NCBI RefSeq assembly: GCF_030035675.1
Contig: NC_084500.1
Span: forward strand, 13,637,100-13,701,099
Origin: Rhineura floridana
Lineage: Eukaryota; Chordata; Lepidosauria; Squamata; Rhineuridae
Direction of reading: 5' to 3'
Length of the DNA: 64,000 bases
Shown: piece by piece, positions 1 through 9,830 of the stretch
How positions within the stretch are numbered: position 1 is the first letter of the stretch
Layout of the letters: every line of letters starts with the position of its first letter
The notes under the pieces: model-generated
What the model was told of the DNA's origin: nothing
What the model saw: the letters and a program-made list of their open reading frames with translations, nothing else
Databases searched by the model: none
Made by a program: the position numbers and the translations under genes

Positions 1-163
1 CTGACTTTGCCTCACCTGACTCTGCTGAACCTTGAACTCTTCCCAAGAATCCCCTGCTTGGGCAAGAAGCCTCACACTGCTGTAGCCATCACTTGGAACA
101 GAACAGGTTCAAATCCAAGCACAGTGAAGACACTCATTGGGTAGCTGGGGCCCTTGGGAAAGA

Positions 164-351
164 GGAAGGGGCCGTAGCTCAGTGTCAAAGCACCTGCTTT
201 GCATGCAGAAGGTCCTACGTCCAATCCCCAGCATCTCCAGGGAGGGCTGGGAGAGATCCTTGTCTGAAATCCCCGAAAGATGCTGCCAGTCAGTGTAGAC
301 AATACTAAGCTAGATGGAACAACGGTCTGACTCAGTTTAAGGCAGCTTTCT
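164..351 (+). mobile_element. Sauria-type (ACA) tRNA SINE
   Basis: The tRNA-like head (GGGGCCGTAGCTCAGTG, A box, then B-box region TCCAATCCCC) is followed by the family body with GCCAGTCAGTGTAGACAAT and ends in AAGGCAGCTTTC. It is near full length. Confidence 0.85.
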
Positions 352-407
352 AATTACAGCAGGCCTTAATTCAGAGCCATGAGGACTGGAATCTTGCTTT
401 ATTTGTA

Positions 408-577
408 GGGAAAGCTCAGTGGCAGAGCCTCTTTGCATGCAGAAGGTCCCAGGTTCAGTCCCCAGCATGTCCAGGTACAGCTGGGAAAACAATCCCATCT
501 GAAACCCTGGAGAAGTGCTGTCTGTCAGCGTAGACAACAGTTAGCAGGTGTGAGGCACCACCCTATGTTCCTATGTA
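408..577 (+). mobile_element. Sauria-type SINE
   Basis: A second copy in the same direction as the first. The head GGAAAGCTCAGTGGCAGAG, B box GTTCAGTCCCC and GTAGACAA body are present; the end is diverged. Confidence 0.8.
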
Positions 578-714
578 AGCCACTGTATTTCTCAACCTAA
601 TCAGATTCTGCTCAGTTGCGGTGAGGATGAAATGGTGCAGAACCCATGCATCAGCAACATCACCATCATTTCATCTCTTGCGTTTCCTCCGAAGAGCTGA
701 AAGCAGCATAGGTG

Positions 715-862
715 GTTATCCCCCTCTTCATTCTATCCTCAAAACAACCCTGTGAGGTAGGTTAGGCTGATAGGCAGTGACCGGCCCAAGGTCACCCAGT
801 GAGCTTCAAGGCCAAGCGGGGCTCTTCCAGGTCCTAGCATGACAGTCTAACCACCACATTTG
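715..862 (-). mobile_element. MIR-like tRNA SINE
   Basis: The core reads AACCCTGTGAGGTAGGTTAG ... GGCCCAAGGTCACCCAGTGA, as in MIR/CORE-type SINEs on the opposite strand. The tRNA head is degraded. Confidence 0.75.
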
Positions 863-1449
863 TTTGCCAGGTTGTGGCCCTCAGAAGATTGCCCAGAAGG
901 GAATGTGGCCCTCAGGCTGAGAAAATGTTCCCCGCCCCTGATTTACGTTCAGTCGGCTTTTTAAACAGGGAGGTGACTAGAGAGTTTTGTGTGCCATTGC
1001 AGCAAGGCCAGCTCAATATCATTTTGAGCCCTTTGGCAGAACAGCAAATTGTGCCACCTCTCAAAGTCATGGTCATAACATCCAAGGCTGGCACTCGAGA
1101 CAGAAAATCCCACAGGTGCATCTCCAGGGTGGGAGGGGAGGCAAATACAAAACAAATCAGACCATCTGCTGCTCTTTTGTGACATTCCAGACCGGACAAC
1201 TGCAAAGTTGTCGGGCCGGCCCACAAATAGCAGAGAAGGGACAAGGGAGCGTCTCCTTTTTTTTTGTGAAATCCTAAACGTGAGGTATGTGGAGTGCATG
1301 CAGGACCAGGATGGCACCAAAAGATCCGATACAGCTGTATTGATCTCACTTGGTAGGACCCGTAGCCATTAACTGCTGCCTCCATGACAGAGAAAAGGCA
1401 GGACAAAATCCTCGGAGATTTGTCAGATGAGGGGAACTGCAGAGTTTGC

Positions 1450-1640
1450 TTAGCACAGGGCTGGGGAAGCTCTTTGAGCCTGATGGCCCCCTTCCCATCC
1501 AAGCAACGTTTCGAGGGCCATGCTCTGGGGTGGGCGGGGCAAAAGTGAGGCAGAGCAACACCTGTAATCTTTACCTGTGTGCAGTAAGCTAGTTTCTCTG
1601 TCTATACTCACATATCCTTCTCCTAAGCCTGGCTTAACAA
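1450..1640. mobile_element. hAT-like repeat fragment
   Basis: It shares GGGGCAAAAGTGAGGCAGAGCAA and the flanking pattern with 63640-63940 and, more weakly, 19845-20045. The shared start resembles GGCTGGGGAA..GAGGGCCA. Superfamily assignment is tentative. Confidence 0.45.
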
Positions 1641-1678
1641 TTAAAAGCCTTGGGTGGCTATTACTATTTCTGTTACTA

Positions 1679-1912
1679 TGAGAGCCAGTGTGGTGTAGTG
1701 GTTAAGGTGTTGGACTAGGACCTGGGAGACCAGGGTTCAAATCCCCACACAGCCATGAAGCTCACTGGGTGACCTTGGGCCAGTCACTGCCTCTCAGCCT
1801 GTCAGAGGAAGGCAATGGTAAACCATCTCTGAATACCGCTTACCAGGAAAACCCTATTCGTAGGGTTGCCATAAGTCAGGATCGACTTGAAGGCCATTTC
1901 CATTCCATTACT
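1679..1912 (+). mobile_element. tRNA/MIR-like SINE with BovB-type tail
   Basis: The head GTGTGGTGTAGTGGTTAAGG and B box GGGTTCAAATCCCC are followed by the MIR-like core GGTGACCTTGGGCCAGTCAC. A tail ending GTTGCCATAAGTCAGGATCG follows, shared with the BovB piece and 5S SINEs in this window. Confidence 0.8.
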
Positions 1913-1932
1913 ATTACTAATAATACTAATAC

Positions 1933-2077
1933 TAGAAGGGGTTTACCATTGCCTTCCTCTGAGGCTGAGAGGCAGTGACTGGCCCAAGGTCACCCAATGA
2001 GCTTCATGGCTGTGTGGGGATTCGAACCCTGGTCTCCCAGGTCCTAGTCCAACACCTTAACCACTACACCACACTGG
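1933..2077 (-). mobile_element. tRNA/MIR-like SINE, opposite strand
   Basis: An inverted copy of the previous SINE, placed tail to tail about 20 bases away. It retains GGTCACCCAATGAGCTTCAT, the B-box complement GGGGATTCGAACCC and the head complement. The pair can form a hairpin of about 140 bp in an LHX1 transcript. Confidence 0.8.
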
Positions 2078-2354
2078 AGTATATACATGTGGTTAAATAA
2101 AAATAAATAAAACAACTCCCCCTAGCCTCAAATAGCTTGAGCACCAGACCTGGCCCCTCACTCCAGGGAGATTTACGGCCCCCTTTTGAATTTTCAGCTA
2201 TCCTTAAAAAACAACAAAAAACTTGAATTAAAAATAAGTCTCTTACTGGTGAAATTAACTGAAAAAGAATGAATGGAGAGTAGTGCCAAATTACTCGGGG
2301 AGAAGCAAAAGTCTTCCCACCTTTCAGTTCCTGCTTGAACCCTATCCTGGTGGT

Positions 2355-2460
2355 TGCAATTTGTTTTAAACTATTTTTAATGTCGTATTTTAAATTGTCG
2401 TGACCTGCCCTGGGACCTTAGGGAGAAATATTATTAATATTTGATACAATAAAAAAGCCT
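2355..2460 (+). mobile_element. L2-like LINE 3' tail
   Basis: It has the family pattern TTTTAAACTATTTTTAAT ... CCTGCCCTGGGACCTTAGG ... AGAAAT and an AT-rich end, similar to 9250-9335 and 15930-16020. Confidence 0.6.
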
Positions 2461-2623
2461 ACGATCAAGTGTTCTGTATTACTTTCCTGATTGTTTTGCA
2501 GCGACCCCCAATTACCCACCGCCCGCATAATATGTGGCTCTAGCCAGCCAGAAAGTTCAATAAAATTGTGCATCGAATCGCCTGTGCAGACGCAGCAGTG
2601 GGTACATGTGAGCGCTTACCCAC

Positions 2624-2789
2624 CTCCATAGAAGGAGAAGGGTCCGTTTGGGATCAGCTCGCCCGGCTCCAGACGGTCCACCAGCGGCCTCATGCGGCGG
2701 GGGCTGCGGAAAAACGCGTGCCGGCGGGCCCCCAGGGCGCTCAGTTGCTTCATGCGCCTTTCCTTGGAGCGCCGGTTCTGGAACCAAAC
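2624..2789 (-). CDS. LHX1: LHX1 coding exon 4 (recognition helix and basic region)
   Basis: The 166-base exon encodes residues 226-280 plus one base of codon 281. It begins with [14 protein letters not shown], the end of homeodomain helix 3. W227, F228, N230 and R232 correspond to homeodomain positions 48, 49, 51 and 53, which contact DNA. The LHX1-specific stretch [16 protein letters not shown] follows, then [19 protein letters not shown]. The acceptor is CCTGTGGCAG (ending 2790). The donor used to keep frame is G/GTGGGT (2623-2622); a second GT donor (GTAAGC) lies four bases further on. The next exon, expected to start by completing an Asp codon, is not in the window. Confidence 0.96.
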
Positions 2790-3242
2790 CTGCCACAGGA
2801 AAAGAGAAGCCAGAGGTGAGAGGCAGCTTGGGAGGAGGCAGGGACAAGAGTCTAGCGGGAATCCGGGCTAGAGGGGTGGGGGAGGGCAAGTTGAGGTCAG
2901 CGGAAGTGTCCCCTCCGTGCACCCAGGGCTCAAGGAGATGGGGCGCTTGGAGAGCTTTCGGAACACAGGCGCAAGGCGCTCGCCAAAGCGCCAGTCGGGA
3001 AGGAGGGCTCTGGAGCGGATTCAGAGAGCCCAAATAACCTAGGAAAACACACACACCCGGGCATATAAAGTGAGAAAATCCGGACTCTGGAGGCAGCTAA
3101 ACGGGAGTGGCTCCTGAATAGCCATACACACCAGGGCTTCCTTCTCAATTTGGCATCCAAACCGATCCTTTCTGATGAGGAGCGGGTGGCAAACAGATCA
3201 CAGGCCAGGATTGTTAAGGTATTATCTCTCTCTCTCTCTCTC

Positions 3243-3362
3243 TGGGTTGTATTCAATGCTGGTCCTACTCAGAGCAGACCGTTGAAATGAATGGGCGTGA
3301 CTAACTCGGGTCCATTCATTTCAGTGGGTCTCCTCTGAGTAAAACTTACTTGGACAAAACTC
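3243..3362. mobile_element. Palindromic MITE family A
   Basis: Complementary arms carry CTACTCAGAGCAGACC and its mirror GGGTCTCCTCTGAGTA around a centre AATGAATGGGCGTGACTAAC. A short CT run precedes it at 3226-3242. The family recurs many times in this window. Confidence 0.6.
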
Positions 3363-3957
3363 GTCCTCAACCGGATCTGCGAAACGGGAAATGGTGCGCA
3401 GAGCTGTCTGAAGCGGAAACTTGGCTAGAGCCTCACTCACTCGCACACATCTAATTATAGTTGCCCTGAAGGTAAATCACCCAGGCACGCGCAAGCACAC
3501 ATCTAATCTTCCTGAAGGGCAAGTCATCCTGCTTCAAGGCTGGCCCTTCAGAGACCCTCCGGCACAGATGAAACAATGGGCAGATGATACACTGAAAGCA
3601 CATTTAAAAGCGCAAATTCGGATTCAGGCACTGGTGCATATAAGGCCATAGAATCCACTCCCCATTCCCCGCCTGGCTCAGTATACACAAATGCATATGT
3701 TCCCTTCTGCAGATCTGTTTGAAAATGCAGGGGAATCGAAATTAATCCCCTGGGCCCATGCTTTTTGCAGATGAAGACACACGCCAGGCTCTACACGCAA
3801 TCCAATCCCACTTTCATAGAGGTGTGGAATGGGTGCATAGGCAGGAAGATCTCCATAGCAATCCATGAAGGAACTAAGTGGAAATGCCAAGTAACTGCAG
3901 AGGAGTCCTGTGTGGCAGAGGTAGGTGTCTCCTATCAGTGCCCCGGTCAATTGGGTG

Positions 3958-4046
3958 GTTAATCTGCTCCAGGTTTTAGTCTGAACTTTCAAGCACCCTT
4001 GGACAGTTCCTTGAAACTTCGGACTAAAACCTGGAGCAGATTAACT
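3958..4046. mobile_element. Palindromic MITE family E, core
   Basis: The arms TTAATCTGCTCCAGGTTTTA and its complement TAAAACCTGGAGCAGATTAA are nearly perfect. The loop holds AGTCTGAACTTTCAAG as in the complete copy at 36801-37003. Confidence 0.6.
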
Positions 4047-4856
4047 GCCCGACTCAGTCTCAATTGCTCCTGTGTACAGGATCGCCTTACACAATTGTGC
4101 ACAAAACCCCGTGTCCACACACACACCCCAAGCCCAGGATGCAACAGTTTACCCACACTAGGCAGGACACAACCGTGTATTCTTTAATCAATCGATCAAA
4201 ACATAAATAATAATCCGCTTAAAAAAAATATCTCTTGAGCAATGTGCCGCCTAAAAACAGTCAACAAGGTCATTAAAACATACATACAAGATAAACCAAC
4301 AAAACTGTAGATAAAAGCAACCAAACAGGGAATTCAAGGAATTCATATGGATAAAAAAGCGCCTCATCTTACGGCTCAGGGAAAGTCTGGCCAAAACGAT
4401 AGGAGTCCTTGAAATTAATAGACATGATTCACTTCGGTTCATTACTTTCAGTGGGTCTACTCTGAGTAGAACTTAGCATACACAGAGTGGATAAATCAAT
4501 TAAAAGTAATCATAAACACAAAGAATGTCCTTAAAATATCTGCTGAAACAGAAAGGTCTCTGTCAAGTGCCAGACATTAAAAAAAAAGGAAGGGCATGAA
4601 TGCCTGATGCATGCCAAGGTTACACAGAATCGGGACCACAATACTGATTACAAAGCAATTCATACCCAGGCAGACCTTTAACTTCAGTAAGGTGGTGGCC
4701 TTGTGTGCCTTCAACCTTGACACAAGTTTGAATGCTGCTCCGTTTATTAATTCTTCAGATCTCATAGGATAGGCTCTAATTCACACATTTCAAATACAGA
4801 TCATAACACCCCCTGTGTAAACATCTTCTCCCCACCTCATATCCCCTTGAGCATAC

Positions 4857-4930
4857 ACCCAGGGTAGCCAACATGGTACCCTCCAGATGTTGAACTACAA
4901 CTCCCATCAGCCCCCCCAGCTGGAGTGTAG
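4857..4930. mobile_element. Palindromic MITE family B fragment
   Basis: GTAGCCAACATGGTACCCTC followed by ACTACAACTCCCATCAGC is the left half of a family found at a dozen places here. Confidence 0.6.
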
Positions 4931-4937
4931 CCTACGT

Positions 4938-5182
4938 GACTGAGGTGGTAGAGTGGATGGAACCATTTCAGACTGTGGGGAGAGGCATCTATTTTGAATG
5001 CTCTCCCCAAGACAGAAAAAAAAAAAATCCCAGCGTGCAGTAATGTCGTAGCCCAGCCCATTTCCTGTTGTGCTAGCTTTCTACTTGTAGGCCATATTGG
5101 AAAGAGAGCATTAAAATGTGGGGTCTCCTCCTCTCCCACCCACCCAGCAGTGTGTAGTGGTACAAGCCATTCTACCACCTGA
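4938..5182. mobile_element. Inverted-repeat element
   Basis: The ends TGAGGTGGTAGAGTGG and CCATTCTACCACCTGA are complementary. The inner arms (GTGGGGAGAGGCAT and related sequence near 5120) also pair. It is probably a non-autonomous DNA transposon; no transposase is present. Confidence 0.45.
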
Positions 5183-5264
5183 TTTGGCTGCCCGTGCGGA
5201 CCAGCGACTGCAATGAGAGATTAGTAACTGAATGGTCACATGCCTCTAAATTGCAATGCGTATA

Positions 5265-5513
5265 AACTGAGAGCGGAGGCTGCCTCGGCCAACCCTCACC
5301 TGTCTGCTTACCTACTTGCAACTGGTCTTGGGGGGGGTATGACACTGCCTGTCCGTTCCCTCCTCCTCCGTCTCAGTGTTGCCCCTTGTAGAACTCAGCA
5401 GGGAGGAAGAGGAGGGCAAGACTAGAAGGACTTGCCTCTGCCTGTCACTGGCTCGGGCTGCACCTATTGGTTGGGCACCCTGCCTTCCGCCCCAATAGGC
5501 ACCAGCCGCCACT
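5265..5513. mobile_element. hAT-like non-autonomous element, family D, diverged
   Basis: It shares GCGGAGGCTG..., CCTCCTCCTC...TTGTAGAACTCAG and a CACCAGCCGCCACTT end with the better copy at 17546-18074. Confidence 0.55.
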
Positions 5514-5539
5514 TGTACAGCAATGGCCATAAAACTGCA

Positions 5540-5970
5540 CTATATATCTTAAAGAGAGCTTTTTCAGCTGTGGCCCCCAAGCTTTGGAATACCGTACCCC
5601 AAGAAGTTTGCTCTGCTTCTTCCCTGTTGGTTTTCCGGAGACTTCTGAAAACAACCTTGTTCCAGAGAGCCTTTGGGAGGGACTGAAGGTAGAGCCTGAC
5701 ACTGATTTTATGCCTTCTACGTTAAATTTTACCTTTGTAGTCCCTTTAGTACCAATCCCTATATATGTGTGTGTGTGTGTGTGTATATTGTATTTTATGT
5801 ATTTTAATTGTATTTTATGTATTTTAATTTATTTTAATGTTGTTGCGATTTTACTGTTTACAGTTTTATTATGCACATGTTTGATTTTATTTGTGTAAGC
5901 CGCCCTGAGTGCCCTTTGATAGGGTAGAAGGGCGGGATAGAAATATTTTAAATAAATAAATAAAATAAAT
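5540..5970 (+). mobile_element. L2-like LINE, 3' end
   Basis: A translated stretch AFSAVAPKLWNTVPQEV...FRRLLKTTLF matches the C-terminus of L2/CR1-group reverse transcriptase proteins. The 3' UTR follows with GT repeats and the tail AAGCCGCCCTGAGTGCCC, ending in AAATAAATAAATAAA. Confidence 0.7.
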
Positions 5971-6399
5971 AGTGCCAGGAGCTGTACAAACACAGCTTTG
6001 TCTGTATCTGCAGTAGACGGATTATAAATGTAGGCTGGAAAAACTAGGCAAACACTGTTTTGGCGGAACAAAGATTTGGGGAGAATATTAAGAGGTGGGG
6101 ACGTGGAGGGGGACCGACAGCAATGGAAGAATCACCACTGCACAGTTCCACCCGGTGCGATTTTGCTGTGCGTTGGTGGCCTGCTTCTCCTCCTGCTTTG
6201 CTGGGTTCGTGGTCATCGTTTGTTGCCTGCGTTTCATCGCAATGCAGCTCCTCTCACCCGGCCTTGATTTTATGCCAACCGTCACGCTTTTAAAGTAGGC
6301 ACGTCCTCCTGTGCCAAGTGACTAACAAATTGGATTAACACTAATTCCATTCTCCAGGGAGCTCTGAGCAGCGCATGGCGTGTCTCTCCCGCCCCTCTT

Positions 6400-6475
6400 C
6401 CCTTGCATTTTATCCTCACGCCAACCCTATGAGGTAGGTTAGACAGTGAGAGAGGATCTGAACCTGGGCCTCCCC
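6400..6475 (-). mobile_element. MIR-like SINE fragment
   Basis: It retains TATCCTCACGCCAACCCTAT GAGGTAGGTTAG and part of the B-box side. Confidence 0.6.
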
Positions 6476-6477
6476 AG

Positions 6478-6642
6478 TTAGGAACGTAGGAAGCGGCCTT
6501 ATACTGAATCGGACCCTTTCCAAAGTTTCAGGCAGGAATCTCTCCCAGCTGTGCCTGCAGATGCCATTGGGGATTGAACCCGGGGTATTCTGCATGCAAG
6601 GCAGGTGCTCTGCCACTGAGCTGTGGCCCTTTCCCATTGCTC
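6478..6642 (-). mobile_element. Sauria-type SINE
   Basis: Opposite-strand copy: AGGAAGCGGCCTTATACTGA at its 3' end and GGATTGAACCCGGGG ... CTCTGCCACTGAGCTGTGG at its tRNA head. Confidence 0.85.
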
Positions 6643-6959
6643 ACAAAGTTCCAGTCCATCACTCTAACAAACGCACACAGACCCACTCTTAAACATTACA
6701 GGCCTGTCCAAAGCCGACACGTGCAAGCTTACAATCGCATCTCCCCGCGCATACCATCATTTCCATATGTGCAGAGGAAATGGACATGTCTAGGCATGCC
6801 TCTAGGCCAGTGGTGTTGTGTAAATTTGTATAGATATTAGCAGAGATCGTCAACCGTCTGAGATGCGTGTGTGCATTTACCTAAGTGGCAGGCTTTTACC
6901 CTGCATTGAGATCACTGAGACTTAAGACTTAGTAAAAATAAGAAAAGCTATTTATTTGC

Positions 6960-7215
6960 CCCCCAAATTATGGAATGATCTGTTTGACAAGGTGCGCCTG
7001 GCGCCGACACTGTCATCTTTTCAGCACCAGGTCAAGACTTTCCTCTTCTCCCAGGCATTTTAGCATGTGTTGTTAAATTGTTTTTTTTTTAAATGGGTTT
7101 TTAAATTTGTATATTTGTACATTTGTTTGTAATGTTTTTAATTGTTGTAAACCGCCCAGAGAGCTTTGGCTATGGGGCGGTATACAAATGTAATAATAAA
7201 ATAAATAAATACAAT
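6960..7215 (+). mobile_element. L2-like LINE 3' end
   Basis: Reads WNDLFDKVRLAPTLSSFQHQ then VKTFLFSQAF, the end of an L2-like ORF2. The 3' UTR ending AAACCGCCCAGAGAGCTTTG follows, then an AATAAATAAAT tail. Confidence 0.75.
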
Positions 7216-7555
7216 ATATAGAAATACATAGCAGATAGGAAAAAGCACACCTAATTCTAACTAAGTTGGAGGCGCAATGCCCAGGTTTGGGAGTTGCCCT
7301 CATGGCTCAGGAGGGAGAGAGCAGAGACAAAGGTGTGTCCTCTCTCTTGGACAGTGGAAGAAGAGAAGAGAGGAAAGGGCGGAAGGAGGAGGGGCAGATA
7401 AGCTTCCCTAAGCATATCAGTCTGCGACAGCTAGTCAGTCAGCACATCACAGGCAAAGGTAGTCAAGCCTAGCCATCTGGAGGACCCTAACTCTATCTCC
7501 CTTCTGGAACATAACCAAAAGAACAAAACAGGAGTTGCTCTGGCCCCACTTCCAA

Positions 7556-7660
7556 CAAGTGGCAGGACTTTAACTCCCACTATTCCCAGCAGTTGGCTTG
7601 CTGGGGCTGATGGGAGTTGCAGTTCAGCTCCCTCTGGAGGGCCAAAGTTTCCCCACCCTC
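7556..7660. mobile_element. Palindromic MITE family B
   Basis: Arms TTAACTCCCACTATTCCCAG and GCTGATGGGAGTTGCAGTTC are followed by CCCTCTGGAGGGCCAAAG. Confidence 0.6.
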
Positions 7661-7664
7661 ACCT

Positions 7665-7852
7665 TAAGCGATCACCTTACCCCATACGTGCCAGCTGGAT
7701 TGCTTACTTCTACAAATGCCATGCCCGTTCTGCATTTGCCTTGAGCGCAGCAGCCCCTGATCTTTGGAACTCCCTGCCTATTGAGACCAGGCAGGCGCCA
7801 TCCCCGTTCTCTTTTACACCCCTGCTGAACACTTTCCTGTTTGGACGGGGCC
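7665..7852 (+). mobile_element. L2-like LINE fragment
   Basis: It matches the region before the ORF2 end of L2-like copies: CGATCACCTTACCCCATACG, then GATCTTTGGAACTCCCTGCC. It ends where a Sauria SINE is inserted. Confidence 0.65.
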
Positions 7853-7859
7853 TCTCCAG

Positions 7860-7950
7860 ACTTGGTGACCTCTGGAGGCAGGGGTCTCTCCCAGCCCTAC
7901 CTGGAGATGCCAGGGATTGAACCCGGGACCTTTGGGGAGCAAAGCAGTCG
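7860..7950 (-). mobile_element. Sauria-type SINE, partial
   Basis: Contains GGGTCTCTCCCAGCCCTACC and GGGATTGAACCCGGGACCT. Confidence 0.7.
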
Positions 7951-8835
7951 GTCGCTTATGCTAACTCCAGAACGACACAGGCAAAGGCAGAGCCAAAGGC
8001 CTACATTCTCTCCCCTTCTGTTTCCATCCATTTATTGATGGGTTCCCCGCTCGCATTAGTGCCCCCCCTCCTCTCACACACACTTCTCTATGAACATGTG
8101 CACCTTTCCAGAAAAGCTGTTCCCCCACTGAACAGACATTCAGTGGCACATCCTGGCCAGCAGGCAAGTCAAGGCAGTCTGCCCCCACACACTGGGTAAC
8201 CCTCCCCTCAATCAAGCAGAGGTGCACTCACTCTCTGGCTCTCCCCCCAATCTTGCATAAGACACAATCCAATAGTAAGCACGCCCCTACCGCTTGCTTT
8301 CCTATTTGGGCGCTGATCCGAAGAGCTCATGAATTTACAAAAAGCCTTTCCAGGCAGAATTCTTAATAAAACGAGTCTCTCTCTGCCCCCCCCTCCCCGC
8401 AGGCTCATACACTCTGCATGCGCCACATCCTTGCTCCCGAGGAAGGCAATCCCGATCCTAACCACAGTGGCACACACGCACACCCCTTTCCTAAACACTC
8501 AAAAGAGTACTCCTGCTTACTCAGAAGAAAGCCCTCCTGGTGTCAACAGGGAAGAGAGATTTCTGCGCAAGGAAACAGTTTTAGGATTGGTTTAGAGTCA
8601 ATGGGGACTGGCTTTCTACCCAGTTTGGTTGTGTGGAATACTAATGGATCAATCTTGCCTCATTGAGCAAGCCCCATGGAATGCCGGAGGCCTTACTTCC
8701 GAATAAACCTGTATGTAGGCTCCGGCTCTGCATATGCCAAGGAAGTAAATCAATGGGACTTACTTCCTGCGAAGTATATGAGAGGTCGTGCGTGCATAGA
8801 GAATAAAATGTTTTTCACCCCTTCTAGGAAGGATA

Positions 8836-9208
8836 CAGGGGTGTAGTCATGTGGGGTCTCAGGGGGTCTTAGACCTTTTCCTTTTTTTGGGAGCAGGGTC
8901 TCTATGTCTTCAGCACCCTACGAGCCAATCAGCATGAAAGGGGAGTGTGTTAGGCACTGAGAAGAGTCTACCAACATGCTTCCTTGTCCTTTCCTGCGGA
9001 TTGGAGCCAGGCAGAGTGAAAGGAGGTGAGCCAAACACTGAGAAGACTCTTCTTAGCAGCTAACACTCACCTCTTTCATGTTTATTGGCTCCTAGGCATT
9101 CACAAGGATCTCATTCTCAATCCCACAGCAAAAAAAAAAACCGGGGGGGGCATGGCTGTGATTAACATGAAGGGACCCTGCACTTCTGAATTTGCCACTA
9201 CACTACTG
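8836..9208. mobile_element. hAT-like foldback element, family N1
   Basis: It starts CAGGGGTGTAGT and ends ACTACACTACTG. The middle holds GAGCCAATCAGCATGAAAGG and complementary stretches. Flanks GAAGGATA and GAGGAATA agree at six of eight bases, as expected for an old 8-bp target duplication. Confidence 0.7.
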
Positions 9209-9249
9209 GAGGAATATTAAATAAATAAAAAAAATAAACAAACAAAACA

Positions 9250-9335
9250 AAACTGATTTTAAACTTGTATTTTTAATATTGCTGTAACCCACCCTGCGCC
9301 CTTATTATGGTGAAGGGCAGGTAAGAAATCGAAAG
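9250..9335 (+). mobile_element. L2-like LINE 3' tail
   Basis: TGATTTTAAACTTGTATTTT followed by ACCCACCCTGCGCCC and GGGCAGGTAAGAAAT. Confidence 0.55.
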
Positions 9336-9607
9336 AAACAAAGAATGAAAAATAGGCTCGTCTGCATTCAGATTATAGGTATTTACAGTCCAGCATTCCT
9401 ACACACACACACAAACACACACAGAGAGCATTAATCTGCACATGACAAACTACAAAGAAATCACATTTCTCCCTCTTTCGCTGTGTATTAGACACACACT
9501 TGTGGCTTTATTTATCACCGCTGCCACATTTCTTGCCCACCCTCTACCAGAGTTCTGGAGCCGGCGGAAGAGGGTTACAACAAGTTAAAAAAACAATATT
9601 AAAAACA

Positions 9608-9623
9608 GATTGTGAAATATAAC

Positions 9624-9659
<36 letters not shown>

Positions 9660-9830
9660 GCATACATATTGAAAATATATAAAACATATATTTTAAATAT
9701 ACAGAGGTTATAACGTTATATAGAGGTGCATGTATCATACACAGATGGATATCTATACCTGTCTATCTCTCTATACACACACACACTATATCTGTCTATA
9801 TCTCTGTCTCTATACAGACAGACACACTAG
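9608..9830. repeat. CT, CA and TA simple-repeat cluster
   Basis: CT runs (9626-9646), CA runs, and TATATC/CTATCT-rich sequence follow each other without a recognised mobile element. Confidence 0.7.

Larger units (their letters stand above)
1..2623. other. LHX1 intron 4 (part)
   Basis: Apart from the repeats listed (Sauria SINEs, MIR-like SINEs, a hAT-like piece and a LINE tail), 1-163, 580-714, 960-1440 and 2080-2350 look single-copy. No LHX1 exon 5 (DYQSEYYG-type) was found on the minus strand here. Nothing else is recognised. Confidence 0.8.

Noticed and set aside
164-240. tRNA genes in the many tRNA-like heads
   Set aside because: A and B boxes are present but the acceptor stem does not close and SINE bodies follow; these are SINE heads.
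912-1502. Open frame of 196 residues on the minus strand
   Set aside because: No recognisable domain, overlapped by other frames and ending in hAT-like repeat; checked for LHX1 exon 5 and it does not match.
1-2600. LHX1 exon 5 (C-terminal coding exon)
   Set aside because: Expected motifs such as DYQSEYYG, QAQTPVDLPF or MNEAAVW were not found on the minus strand; the exon must be outside the window.
2557-3054. Open frame of 165 residues on the minus strand overlapping exon 4
   Set aside because: It is in a different frame from the LHX1 homeodomain codons and is explained by the GC-rich exon and flank; no known domain.
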